DNA of 64,000 nucleotides from Paralithodes platypus (Eukaryota > Arthropoda > Malacostraca > Decapoda > Lithodidae): the NCBI GenBank assembly GCA_032716605.1, contig CM064509.1, positions 40,396,924 through 40,460,923 of the forward strand, given 5' to 3'. Of this stretch, positions 10,689 to 21,430 are shown one piece after another. Under the pieces are notes generated by a model that was not told the origin of the DNA, ran no database searches, and saw only the letters and a program-made list of their open reading frames with translations. The first letter of the stretch is position 1. Each line of letters begins with the position of its first letter. Made by a program: the position numbers and the translations under genes.

Positions 10689-11178
10689 TTATATTGAAAG
10701 CTATACTTATTATATTGAAAGCTATGCTTATTATATTGAAATTATTATGTTCCTTCCAACAACCAACTATACTCCTAAAATCGATTTATGAAATTTACAA
10801 ACACATGTGGCAGTCCGTGGATTCGAACCCAGGATGCTCACACCGAATATCAACACCTTATGCATCGCACAACGAAGACAGTTAAAGAATGGTGGACACT
10901 GCCTACGATTTATTATGCAACTTCGAATCCTGCATATCAATCTAAGCATGTACACACATCCCAACTGCAACTCACGTTATAGCTATACTTATTATATTGA
11001 AAGCTAGCCTATACTTATTATATTGAAAGCTAGCCTATACTTATTATATTGAAAGCTAGCCTATACTTATTATATTGAAAGCTATACTTATTATATTGAA
11101 AGCTATACTTATTATATTGAAAGCTAGCCTATACTTATTATATTGAAAGCTATACTTATTATATTGAAAGCTATACTT
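10689..11178 (+). repeat. 21-25-bp tandem repeat split by a SINE
   Basis: Units of 'gctatacttattatattgaaa' (21 bp), some with an added 'gcctaag'-like 4-5 bases (agctagcctatac...). Three units lie at 10689-10745 and about nine at 10979-11178. The intervening 10750-10978 is a tRNA-like element in reverse orientation, apparently inserted into or amplified next to the array. Confidence 0.85.
10750..10978 (-). mobile_element. tRNA-derived SINE copy (family of 42105-42606)
   Basis: On the minus strand, 'ctttaactgtcttcgttgtg' is followed by 'gagcatcctgggttcgaatcc', a good B box, and then 'acatgtgtttgt'. The same order of blocks is found at 42395-42606, including 'tatgcaggattcgaa' and 'gcataataaatcgtagg'. 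Probably non-autonomous and mobilised by a LINE. No poly(A) tail is visible. Confidence 0.65.
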
Positions 11179-11294
11179 ATTCTCCTTTGTTGATAGAGAA
11201 GTTGGGGAAAGTCTCCTGAAACGCCATGACAGTATTGGCCCTTATACACATGTTCAACTTTGTGTCCTACCCTGCCATACCAACTCAGCTTCCC

Positions 11295-11780
11295 TTAACC
11301 TAACAAGTGCGCATGGGGGTAATTTGAAACGTCTGCCTGTGCGCATGTATTTGAGGTGTTTCCATCACTAAAATATTCATTTTACCATAAATAGCATTAA
11401 TACTTATCCATACGCGCCTATTATGGGTTGATTATAAAGGTATTAACCTGAAACAACAATAAAACGAGTGAAAACAGCGTTTGGATGGTCAAAATCGGAG
11501 ATACAGGCCGCGAGTTGTATAATGTATGGGTGAGGCAAGCTGCTTTCCCGCCAATTTCCCCCAAGGCCTGAGACACAGTCGATCGATACTCTCTCTCTCT
11601 CTCTCTTGCACTCGCTTGCTATCAGTGATGACAACGCCCTGCTTGCAACTCGCTAATGTTAGCACGAAAATATACCTCAGAATAAGGGAATAACAGGGAA
11701 AATAGGTGATAACTGAAGGAGGGGAGGAAAGTGGGGAAGAAGGGGAGGTAGAGGAGTGATATTTTGCATGGCCCAGGGGC
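11295..11780. mobile_element. MITE E copy 2, right end lost
   Basis: Starts TTAACCTAACAAGTGCGCATG, which resembles the left end of MITE E at 57264 (TTAAAACCTGACAAGCGCG). Internal blocks also match 57425-57750: 'gtttggatggtcaaaa.cg.agata', 'aataggtgataa.tga.gga' and the G-rich run 'gtggggaagaaggggaggt'. A (ct)n run lies at 11588-11604. No right terminus is present before MITE F at 11850. Confidence 0.55.
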
Positions 11781-11784
11781 AAAA

Positions 11785-11839
11785 AAAAAAAAAAATTTTT
11801 TTTTTTTTTTTTTTTTATGTTTAAAGTTGATTTTTTTTT
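11785..11839. repeat. A-run followed by T-runs
   Basis: About fifteen As and more than twenty Ts back to back, then a second T-run. Simple sequence that could also arise from two opposed poly(A) tails. Confidence 0.7.
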
Positions 11840-11849
11840 TCTCTGACTC

Positions 11850-12535
11850 TTAACCCGTTGAGACCCAGCGTCGCACGTGTTGCGTCGGCAGTCTTTGATC
11901 ACCAACTCCCAGCGACGCATCACGTGCGTCCGACATATAAAAAACACTTACGTGGCTCGTAAGGTAGGAAATGGCGGGAGAATAGGAGGGGGCGGTACCG
12001 TAGTGTGTGGGGGAGCCGGGCCAGTAGGTGTGAGCGGGCCGAGACAGCCGCGCGGCTGGTGGTGGTGGGCTTAGTGGGGATAGTTTACACCCCTAGTTTA
12101 CCGCCACTTTGAACCTTCATTACTCCGGTTGTATGGGAGCTAGAGGCTTGAGATTTATGTGAGATACTCCTTAGGATGTATGCCGTACAATGCCATACTC
12201 AGTTTTTACCCTAGTACTCCCGGGCGGGTGGTCATGCGGGGGAGACGAACTATTGAACCCCCCCCCCCCCCGCCCCCCAAATGACCGAAATGAGTTTTTT
12301 TTTATTTGTGTGTTCATTTCTCACCATTATCTTCTATTTTGGCTCAACACATTTTTTTGAAGCTCCCCCCCCCCAACCCCCCCCCCAAAAAAAAAATGTC
12401 AGAGGTGATTTTTTTTTGTTTTTTTTTTCATTTCTCATCCTTGTCTTCCATTTTAGCAAACAACAAAAATAAGTGAAAATGGCTTGGGACTGGGGTGAAC
12501 AAAATATTATAACTAGCCGGGGCTCAACGGGTTAA
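11850..12535. mobile_element. MITE F copy 1, TTAA-flanked, 686 bp
   Basis: Left TTAACCCGTTGAGACCCAGCG and right 'cggggctcaacgggTTAA' are inverted. Just inside the left end, 'cccagcg(t)cgca' motifs are repeated (11870-11885 and 11905-11920), like the doubled 'ggggcg(a)cgcg' motifs of copy 2 at 52352-52795. The interior has poly-C and poly-T runs (12259-12278, 12363-12430) and no coding potential. Confidence 0.75.
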
Positions 12536-12591
12536 GAGTCTTCCCGCAGTCCGCCGGGGGAACTCTTAAGAGTCTTCCCGCAGTTCCCAGG
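12532..12591 (+). repeat. 34-bp tandem unit beginning with TTAA, between two MITEs
   Basis: 'TTAAGAGTCTTCCCGCAGT' occurs at 12532 and again at 12566. Both copies begin at a TTAA, and the first TTAA is the right border of MITE F. The third TTAA, at 12592, is the left border of MITE D. This may be a relic of repeated TTAA-directed insertion and excision. Confidence 0.7.
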
Positions 12592-13255
12592 TTAAGGGGG
12601 GTTTCCTTTTTTTTTCTCTTTCTCTCCTGTTCTCTCTTTCTCTGGCTTGTATCCATTCGGCCCCATTCAGCCAGCTGCTTTAAGACGCTTATCCCCATCC
12701 AGGTGTCGATTTCTTCCTGGCGAGCGATAGCGAGCCAGCATTGTATGAAGAAATCAGGCTTCGCCGGAGAAATTTCTATCGAAAAATATACAAATTTAGC
12801 TTGCTGTCAAAAAATATATATATACTGTATATAATTATGCTGGCTCGTTACCGCTCGCCAGGACTTTTTTTTCTTTTTTCTATGTGAGTGAGGGAGGCAA
12901 TAGGCAGAACTGCCTATAGCGAGTGCCTCCCCCATAGTTGAAAGAGTGACATGGCCAAAATCAAGGGACGTTCGAGCCAAAATGCCTGGACACACGGAGT
13001 TTGAAGCAATTTAAGTCATAGGCAGAGGGAAATACTGATTCTGGGAGAGAGTTCCAGAGCTCAGCTGTTGAGTAGAAGAAAGTTTGAGAGTAACGTTTCA
13101 CTCTTGGGTTAGAGAGTTGCAAAGAGTAGGGTGGGATGTGTTGCAAGACACCTTGATGATGGTAAACATTTTAAAACAGTAGGCTGAATGGGGCCGAATG
13201 GATACAAGCCAAAGAGAAAGGGAGAGAAAGAAAAAAAGCAGGTGACCCCCCTTAA
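12592..13255. mobile_element. MITE D copy 2, interrupted by a LINE fragment
   Basis: TTAAGGGGGGTTTCC at the left and GGTGACCCCCCTTAA at the right are the inverted ends of MITE D. The 'ggcgagcgatagcgagccag' and 'ctggctcgttaccgctcgcc' inner arms match copy 1. A LINE 3' fragment (about 12873-13165) sits in the right arm, just before 'ttaaaacagtaggctgaatgg'. Confidence 0.75.
12873..13165 (-). pseudogene. LINE ORF2 C-terminal fragment inside MITE D
   Basis: On the minus strand, the conceptual peptide contains 'FFYSTAELWNSLPESVFPS', the conserved C-terminal block of CR1/Jockey-like ORF2. Closely related fragments are at 25581-25690 and 44466-44705. Only the last about 60 codons and 3' UTR are present, as expected from 5' truncation. 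Confidence 0.75.
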
Positions 13256-13528
13256 CTGGCCAACTCTCCATCAGGTTGTCATGACAACATTACGACTCTG
13301 GAAATGTTGGATATTGTCTATAGCTATACTTTATACACAATAGTCTTATAATATTCCTGATACTATAGTTTATTAATATAATTATAATTGAGCCAAAATC
13401 TATATCGTTACTCTTTAGAATTAGAAAGAGACTAGAGTAATCGAGTTAACATTTCTACCATTTGGGATGAATCAACCAGGGACTTGGTGTGGAAATTTAC
13501 AGTCCATTTGCTCTAGTCATATTTGAGT
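13256..13528. other. No gene; partial MITE C remnant at 13441-13527
   Basis: AT-rich. Its last part ('atttctaccatttgggatgaatcaacc', 'gtggaaatttacagtccatttgct') matches the middle of MITE C (43130-43195). Both ends of that element are missing. Confidence 0.5.
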
Positions 13529-13935
13529 TTAACCCTCCTCTAGCGGGTGCTCTGTGGCCGTTTTGGGCCTTTCTGGGCCGTTCTGACTGCTATATCAACC
13601 ATCAGTATGAAAGGAACTGTATTGCGCCGAAAACTAGGTGGAAATCGCTACACAATGACGCCACATACAGCTACGTAGCACTCGTGGAGCACTGACAGTG
13701 TTACCTCGAAGATGGAAGTTTAGCTGATTTTGCTACCTTGCTCACTTTTAGCGAACTATTGGTTACACTGTCATCCTCACGCGCGGTGGGGGAACTGGAG
13801 TTAGTGTGGGCCGGGAGGCCACAGATGTCGGACGTATGGATCATTACTATCCCACCCATTTTCACTCGATTTCCACCCTTTTTTCACCCGTTTTTTCAAC
13901 TCGACTTATGTGGTGAGCCGCTTTTTAAGGGTTAA
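13529..13935. mobile_element. MITE G, TTAA-flanked, 407 bp
   Basis: TTAACCCTCCTCTAGCGGGTGCTC at the left; 'gagccgctttttaagggTTAA' at the right is its imperfect inverted copy. It has no ORF worth calling. It has the same end pattern (TTAA + CCC) as MITEs A, B, F, H and I but no wider similarity that I can see. Confidence 0.65.
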
Positions 13936-14023
13936 AGAGCATAGATGTTAAGTTTTCTGGCCTACTTGTAATGAACATACTATAGTAATACACCAGCGTA
14001 ACCATATAACAAACATTTCACTA

Positions 14024-14063
14024 AATATACTACCACTACTACTACTACTACTACTATTACTAC

Positions 14064-14105
<42 letters not shown>
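14024..14105 (+). repeat. (act)n and (aat)n microsatellites
   Basis: About 25 bases of cta/act triplets pass into about 45 bases of ata triplets. Such a run often marks a LINE tail. Confidence 0.9.
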
Positions 14106-14189
14106 TAATGTTGCAAGCAACGTTGTCCGGGGTTCGAGCGGTTTTGCAAGCAGGGTATTGTGTTGGACACAAAAGCTGTGTCACAGATA

Positions 14190-15440
14190 TCTAAAGATTA
14201 TTTAACTTATTGGGCATGGAGAAACTACAGAAGGAACAGATTGTGCAAACAAACAAGAGCGAGAGAGGGAGAGATTGGCTGCATAAGGGACCTGCCTCTA
14301 TTTGTTTAGTAACAGAGTTGTAGATATGTGGAATAGGCTACCGAGTGCTTTAATGGGATCAAGAACAATAGAGCTTCAACTTGAAATTAGATAGAACGAG
14401 ATGGGTTGGGTGTGAAAGGGATCTGCCATGTGTAGGTCAATTGGCTCTCTGCAGACTCCCGTGTCCTTATTTTGTTTATGTTCTCATTTGTGAGGGAGAG
14501 AGAGAGAGTATGGCAAGAGAGAATAGGATGTCGTAAACATTAGGAAGATAGCGATAAATATGAGAGAGAGAGAGAGAGAGAGCGCGGGATGGGATGGGTA
14601 TGAAAGGGATCTGACATGTGTGGGCCAATCGGCTCTCTGCAAACTCCGGTTTTCTTATGTTCTCATTTGTGAGAGAGACAGAGACTAGGATGTCATAAAT
14701 GTAAGGAAGACAGAGATAAATGAGAGAGAGTTTTTATGAGAGGGGTTGGGTGTGAAAAGGATCTGTCTTGTGCAGGCCAATTGGCTCTCTACAGACTCCC
14801 ATTTTCTTACAATTGTGTTTTGGTTGCAGGTATATGATAACATAGGTGTATAGTAAGTAGTGTAAATAACAGGTAACGTTTATGAGATGGGTTGGGTGTG
14901 AAAGGGATCTGCCTTATGTGGGCCACTTGGCTCTGCAGACTCCCATTTTCCTCTTGGTTGCATGTGTAAGGGATCTGCCTCATTTGTACCGGTGTGCAAA
15001 CAAACAAGAGCGAGAGAGAAAGAGATTGTCTGTGTAAGGGATCTGCCTCTATTCGCTTGGTAAAAGAGTTGTAGATATGTGAAATAGGCTACCTAGTGCT
15101 ATAGTGGGATCAAGAACAATAGAGAATTTCAAGATAAAATCAGATAGTCATATGGATGAAATGGGTTGAATGTGAAAGGGATCTGCCTTTTGTGGGCCAC
15201 TTGTCTCTCTGCAGATTCCCATGTTCATCTTAGTTGCATATGTAAGGGATCTGCCTCATTTGTACCGGTGTGCAAACGAGCGACAGAGAGAGACTGGGTG
15301 TGTAAGGGATCTGCCTCTATTCGTTTAGTAACAGAACTGTAGATATGTGGAATAGGCTACCGAGTCCTATAGTGGGATCAAGAACAATAGAGTTCAGCAT
15401 AAAATTAGATAGGACGAGTTGGGTTGGATGTGAAAGGCTG
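14190..15440 (+). repeat. Cluster of LINE 3'-end fragments
   Basis: At least five partial copies of one LINE 3' end follow each other in the same orientation. Each contains some of 'gtaacagagttgtagatatgtgg', 'agtgggatcaagaacaatagag', 'gatgggttgggtgtgaaagggatctgcc' and 'ccaattggctctctgcagactccc'. The coding parts translate to a W-N-x-L-P C-terminal block ('VDMWNRLPSPIVGS' at 15345). The same 3' end terminates the LINEs at 43970 and 58620. Some units are separated by (ga)n runs. Repeated insertion and tandem duplication are both possible. Confidence 0.75.
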
Positions 15441-16530
15441 CCACAGGCGTGTCCGGCCACCATTTTGGATATCATATCAAAAGTTGCCCAACGCAAAAAT
15501 GCACCTATAGTCAAAGTTTGGTCCCGATCCGACAAGCAGTTCCGGAGTTATTGCGTAAAAACCGGACTATATATAATTTTATGGAAGAATGCAATACTCT
15601 CGAACCCCTGAAAACATTGCTTGCTGTTTGAGGGAGGAGGGAAAGTAAGTCACACCACACCAAAACATTTCAAAACTTTGAAGGTCTAGAACTTTGTTAT
15701 TAAACTAAGCATTTGGCAAAGGGAGGAATTGTTAAAAACCTTAGCCAATACTCTGTTATTCACCAAAAATAAATTTGAATTATCATTATTATTTGGTAGG
15801 GTAGGTATGTATAGGTAGGTTGGCTAAATAATTGCTGGAATTCGTAGGGACTCAAACTATTTTGAGATAATTAAATTTAAAAAATGTATGGATCTGAATA
15901 ATTAATCTATACTATTATTAAGCAAAACTAGGGGATGCGGGGAAGCCTATAGACTGAAGACTGAAAACGTTGTGTGGGTACCTCACACGGTTTTAAAGTC
16001 ATTTATGAATAGACAGTTTTCAATGCTGCGGCCAAACTATTCCACCAATTTCTATTCTTTTGGTACCAAAACGTTCGGAATTGCGAGCCTCACCCAACTA
16101 CGCAAACATGGCTTTGATCATCTGTGTAGTTTTCAAGATGTGGAATTTTAAGTGTTTTCGAGTTTTTTTCAAGATTGCCGGAAAAAAACCCACGTGCAAA
16201 AGCAAAACCTTTTCTATAAAATTTGCAGAGCATTAGTAGTGGAGTCCATATACCAAAGCCCAATAATTTTCTTTGAGTAGGAGAGACGGTATGTAAGTTT
16301 TTAATTTTTCGGGAAATGGGCAGCCACGGACCTGTTTGGCCGCCATTTCGGATGTTTAGCATATCAAAAGTTGACCAATACAAAAACGCACCTTGTGTGA
16401 AAGTTTGGTCCTGATCCAAAAAGCGGTTCTGGAGTTATTGCGTAAAAACTGGCGTGGACAAATAATTTGGATTAATAAGTAAATTTAATGATTACAATAG
16501 GGGTGCCCCATAGGGGTCGAACCCCTAATA
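15441..16530 (+). repeat. Unclassified repeat with about 125-bp direct repeats
   Basis: Segments 15441-15560 and 16318-16450 share 'gg(c/a)cgcca.ttt.ggat', 'atatcaaaagttg.cca', 'gcacct' and 'ctggagttattgcgtaaaaac' in the same orientation, with about 750 bp of unassigned AT-rich DNA between. A small hairpin 'ggggtcgaacccc' and an (aat)n run follow. Neither the family nor the ends are clear, and there is no ORF support. Confidence 0.5.
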
Positions 16531-16684
16531 ATAATAATAATAATAATAATATTGAATATATCTATGTATTAAAACTTTATGTCAAACGCAGAACATATTC
16601 AAAAGGAAAATGCATAGTTTGATGCCAATACTGTATATTACAATGCATAGGGTATATACTTACATGGGTATGTTTGTGTATGGA

Positions 16685-16711
16685 TATGCGCGCGCGTGTG
16701 TGTGTGTGTGT
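16685..16711 (+). repeat. (gc)n/(gt)n microsatellite at the DIRS border
   Basis: Alternating cg then tg dinucleotides directly abut the left end of the DIRS element. Confidence 0.85.
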
Positions 16712-17020
16712 ATTTATTAGTGGCCCCGTAATCATTGACGAACATGCCTTTTACATAAGGCATCCTCTTCAAACACTCATCCGCCGTAGTTTGAATCTAC
16801 CGCGCAGAGCATTTAAAATTTGAGGAGCCTTCATCATGAGCGCACGCAACCTCACTCATGGCTTCAGTCATTATGAATTGGGTTCTCACTACGAAAAAAC
16901 TTCGTAAAAAATAAAAACAAAAAGAAAATAAGAATAACTATTCAATAAGTTTCCATCATATCGTGGATGTACTTGTGTGGATCTTTGACCAGACGCTGAT
17001 TCAGGCGTCATTCTTCCTTC
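16712..17020 (+). repeat. DIRS left inverted terminal repeat
   Basis: About 309 bp that reappears inverted at 25010-25534 (with a LINE insert). Matching blocks include 'ggccccgtaatcattgacga', 'aactacggcgga' (complement), 'tcactacgaaaaaacttcgt' and 'gacgctgattcaggcgtca'. The last two contain short palindromes of their own. Similarity ends after 'cattcttccttc'. Confidence 0.9.
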
Positions 17021-17606
17021 TCTGCTCTGCGCTCAGCCCGCCCGGACGTGTCTCCCCCACGCTCCGCTGGTTCCGCATTTGCTGCGTCCCTAGTGATTTT
17101 TTTCTCATTTGTTTACTCCGGGATGTATCGAGTAAGGTTAGGATATGCGTAGCAGGAGTGTCCTGGGCTGGTTGCCCGCAGTGCAGTGTATTTTGGGTCG
17201 TGTGTTTGGGGCATCTATTTCGGATGTACCCTCGTGGTGCTGTTGTGGACATGTGAACTTTTTCACAGTTAGTTAGCTTGTGATGCAGGCGGCTTTCATT
17301 ACGCGTTTATATGCTGCCTTCTATCTTTCTGATGAGGTAGCGTTTGCTTTGCTGACGTTCCCAGCGTATTTTTCTTCACTTAGTGAAGTTTTTTCTGGGT
17401 CCCGAGTCAGTCTTCCCTTTTCCGGAAGTAATTGCTACAGTGGTGTGTTGGCGGAGGTTCCTGTTGTGATATTATTCAGTGCTTTTTGTTTATATTTCGA
17501 CATATTTTGTGCCATCTGCCTAGGCCTAGCCAGCCTCTTGTAGCTTTGCCACATGTACAAGTGTTATTGATTTATTTTATAAATATGTACTACTGTGTCA
17601 TGTGTA

Positions 17607-17740
17607 CCCTGGTTTAGTTGTGTATTGGCTAATTCCACGGACTATTTATGTTTCCTGGATTAGTTGTGTATTGGCTAATTCCACGGATTATTTTGTGGGC
17701 CCTGGGTTAGTTGTGCTTTGGCTAACTCTCCGGTCCTGTG
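17607..17740 (+). repeat. 46-47-bp tandem triplication in DIRS leader
   Basis: Three consecutive units beginning 'cctgg(t/a/g)ttagttgtg' and containing 'ttggctaa(t/c)tc'. Units start at about 17607, 17653 and 17700; the third is more diverged. Confidence 0.85.
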
Positions 17741-18090
17741 TGCGTTCAGATGGTATCTGAACGGGGTGGGTTACTTCCGGCGGGTTTTTCTCGGTTACAC
17801 CATGAAAAACCCGGCTGGGTGCCGAGTTTTGGCCACGCGTGGTTTCAAAAACAGGCTTGTTTCCCCGGTGAGTAGGTGTCTGTGGCTCTCCAGGACTGCG
17901 TCTCTGTGGTGGTGCCTGTTTCAGGCTCCCTATGATTCCCGGCGGAATGGCTGTACCCATCTAACAATGTTCATGCGGACATATGTTATGAATTTTTGTC
18001 CCCGGTTTTACAAACCAGGAAAAAACCTAGCTGTTGTTGTTGTTTGGCTTTCCTCCCCGGCGATCTTTTACAAAGAAGTGGGGATAGGAA

Positions 18091-18385
18091 CAATTGGGGT
18101 TAACGTTTAAACATCAGATCACACCCGGCGGGTGCACCTTGGAAGGGTGCAATGAAAGAATTGGTAATTCAGTTTAGTTAACCGGACCATTAAGGGATAC
18201 TATGTGTATCGCCGCCTTCAACATACGGCGATTGAAGGCTCAATTGAGGTTAACGTCTTTTATAGTCTTTCACACCCGGCGGGTGCTCCTTGGACGGATG
18301 AAATAACGAATTTACAATTCACTTTAGTTAACCAGACAATTTATGGGATACGTTGGTGTATCGCCGCCTTCAACGTACGGCGATA
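18091..18385 (+). repeat. 150-bp tandem duplication with conserved stem-loop in DIRS leader
   Basis: Units start at 18091 and 18241 ('caattg(g/a)ggttaacgt'). Each has 'cacacccggcgggtgc', 'ttcactttagttaacc'-like sequence and ends in a stem TCGCCG...CGGCGA (18209-18214/18226-18231 and 18361-18366/18378-18383). The loop differs by one base while the stem is unchanged. Confidence 0.85.
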
Positions 18386-18821
18386 TCTATGACAATTCGT
18401 TAGAAGTCAGATCTCGTATCTTTTTATCAGCCTTCCCAGTTTTAATCTGCGAGATAATTCAGGGGCCGGCGTCTTTTTGGGGGGTTGTTTTTTCCAAAAT
18501 TGAATCTTGAAACAGACACCACCGGAAAGACTAAATTAAATTATAAACGCCATGCTGGTCTTTTATATTATGTCAGAGGGTATTCATAACTTTCTTAGAC
18601 AAGTTTAGATATTCTGAAATCTTTATTTAAAGAACCCCACCGCATAGCGAGCTGTGATCGTTGAGAATTACGTCTCGTTACCCGGCGGGTTATTAACACT
18701 TGTGTGCGAACATGTTGGGTTAACCTTATGAGCATTAATTCCTGGAAATTTTCTTTTTTCCAGAGCTGGGCTCCGGCGGATCTATAGAGAACCTGAAGTA
18801 GTTTTCCCACCAGTCTCTGTC

Positions 18822-21404
18822 ATGGCTACCTTTGCCCCAGTTTTTGCGTTATGCATTACACCCACCTGTTCTGGTATCCCTATTTTTGCGCACACTCTTT
18901 GTATCAAATGTGTTAAATGTCTAGACCGTTCAAGGGGTCTGTGGGTGATGCGCAACTGTTCCTTTTGCTCCCAACTCAGTGTTAAAGTTTTACAAGACAA
19001 TGATAAGACCGCAGCGGTCGCCTTACGGGAAGTCAGGCAACAAATGACAGCTTATACTACTATTGTGGCTCATAAGTCACTTCAATGCGATAACGTCCCG
19101 CTTTGGGATAAGTTACTAATTGAGCACCCTCCCCCTAAACGTTCCTCTCGAGTAACTGTTCGTAAGCCGGCAGAGACTGGACAGGGTTCTGTTTCATCTC
19201 CTGCCCCAGGCACTTCTAAGCGACAGCGAGAACCTACGCCCCCGGTGGCAGCCTCCTCGTCACGGGCGAGATCTAGGTCCAGGTCCCCGCTTAGACAGCA
19301 GCCGCCCAGTCTTTCCTCTTCACCATCGAGTAAGAAGAGTAAGACAGATGGGTCCACTAGTGGTCACGGCGAGAAATCTTCCAAATCCAAGAGTAGTTCG
19401 CGGTCGCACCGTAGCCACAAATCTTCGCGAAAGGCCTCCCAGCATTCGCCGGAGTCTAGTACCTCTCGTCATACCTCTACCCCAGACAGAGCTAGTGTTC
19501 ATTCTCATAGGGCCAGTGTAGTGCCAGTACCTAAAGACAATTTACCTCTTAGTATTCTAACCCTAGATTTGGAGAGTTCAGGGAGCTCAATAATTGAGAG
19601 TATTTCGGACTCCCAAGGCCTGGGTGTTTGGCGATATTCTCGACCAGGGCCTGACCGCCCACTTCTGGCTCAAACTATTCAAACAGTGGCTGACATCCAC
19701 CGGGACGCGGCGATCCCATCCTCTATTCCTGACTTGTCTTGGCAACAAGATGGAACCCCAGCTTCGGCGGAATCCTCTCATGGGGAGCCGGATGACAAAG
19801 ACGAGGTATCTATTATCTCAGACATGGAAGTGCAAGAGTCGGGTTCAGTTTTAGACACCGCACAAGATCTTAATGATTCACCTTTGAGTTCATCATCGAA
19901 TAAATTTGTCGCAGCAGAGGAAATAGATGGGTTGCTGGTTAATGCTTTAACTAAATTGTTTGGCCAACAGCCGGAGACTCCTACAGTGGACCTGGGAGCC
20001 CCCATGACAAGTTCTATGGTACGGCCTCTGATGACTTCTATTGCTTTGACTCAGATCCCTCACCCTCCCTCTATATCACCATCGGTGGTCACTAGGCCTG
20101 CTACGGCGGCACTGACCACTTCGAATGTAAGGGTTATAACGGGTGTCAATCCGCCCCCTTTAGATAAAGCTCCTATCAGAAAGGTAGCTATGCCCTTGCT
20201 TTACGGTCCAGACGAGTCATGGGTCCAATTGATCCCCACTAAGCCAGAGGTCGCCCAACCTACCTTGTCAGGGGAACTTCCAGTGCCACAAGAGTGGGTA
20301 ATCCAAGGCAATAAATCTAAAAACTTACGGGCCTTGGATACTTTGGGGAATGTACTAGATGTTAATGTCAAGGCCATTCCTAACTATTATCACCAGGACT
20401 ATTTTGTTTATACTGCTAAGCCTGCCCTACCCCCTGCCTCAGCTTCGAAATTGTTTTCTGACTGGTCCAAGCATGATGGATTTAATGACATTAAGACACT
20501 GTCAGCTCTCACTCCAGAACTCGATTTGCAAACTGTCACAGACGCAGCCGCTAATCCAGTTTTGAAGGTGGGGCAGATGGGTCCGGGACCTTGGGTGGAA
20601 TGGGAGACGGAGGCTCAGAACTTTGCGACCACATTCACCTCAAAATCTTCCCACCAGATTCCTCAAGATAGTCATTCTTGGTTCTCCATGCCAGTGTGTT
20701 CTGCCGGCGGAGTCCCTTCAGCTTTGTTTGCTTTCTTAGCTGCCCTTAAAATTAATCTATGTGAACTCAAGGACCCTTTCACTACCCCTACCCCAACTCA
20801 CCTAGACCGGGAATTCAGGCTACGGGGGAAAGCTTTTCGCCTGTTCTCCCAGTACATTGTGACGCAACAGGTAGCGAAATTGATGCTCTGGTCCACTCAG
20901 GCAATCGCAGACGCGGATGCCAGAAGATCGGTTGAACTGTCCCGGCGACTGCTTCTTCAGTCGTCAATTCAGTCATTGGGTGACATACGCACAGCCTTGC
21001 TTGAGGCGGTACAAGCGAGACAAGATCTCAGGATGTCCTTGGTACGGAAGCTTCCTGATCGTATTGCGAATCAGGTGGTCATGTAACCAGTGCTCACTCC
21101 CTCTTTAATGTCCCCTGAGGTGTGGAGAACAGTTTTTAATATGGCTCAGGCCTTTAAACATAGTCCCACCCCTTCTAAGAAACCTGCCTTTAACTTTCCC
21201 AAACCCAAGCCAGTCGCAAAGGCACATCCGGGGGGATCTAAGCCCTTTCATCTACCTAAGTCCTCCTCCCCTCACGGTCAGTACATGTATAGACAGGGTA
21301 AGTTTACAGGTCAGAAAGGACGCGGCTATAATAAACCTGGTCAGGGCCCGTCTTCTGCCAACGCCAGCCAGCCGGCGAAGCGTCCACCACCACCACCTCC
21401 ATAA
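18822..21404 (+). pseudogene. DIRS gag-like ORF, one in-frame stop
   Basis: The putative structural protein of the element, about 860 codons. The start ATG at 18822 follows a long stop-rich leader. The N-terminus has a Cys-rich zinc-binding-like cluster ('LCIKCVKC' and 'NCSFC', about residues 27-50). A Ser/Arg/Lys-rich disordered stretch follows (about residues 110-225), then an acidic and Pro-rich part, and a conserved-looking C-terminal half. A TAA at 21084-21086 interrupts the frame. The same frame then continues for 105 more codons ending in a Gly/Lys-rich and Pro-rich tail (to 21404). Without database comparison the gag assignment rests on position and composition. Confidence 0.75.
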
Positions 21405-21430
21405 AAAAACTAAAGTCTCTCTCACTCCCG

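Larger units (their letters stand above)
17021..18821 (+). other. DIRS 5' leader, non-coding
   Basis: About 1.8 kb between the left terminal repeat and the gag start. Short ORFs here are not credible. It contains a 46-47-bp triplication and a 150-bp duplication listed separately, and recurring 'acccggcgggt' motifs (18122, 18272, 18678). Confidence 0.7.

Noticed and set aside
11489..11947. 152-codon minus ORF with Lys/Phe runs
   Set aside because: It reads through A/T homopolymers and MITE borders. Low-complexity artefact.
17280..17543. Hydrophobic 87-codon ORF in the DIRS leader as a membrane protein
   Set aside because: T-rich leader DNA gives hydrophobic peptides by composition. No start context or conservation evidence.
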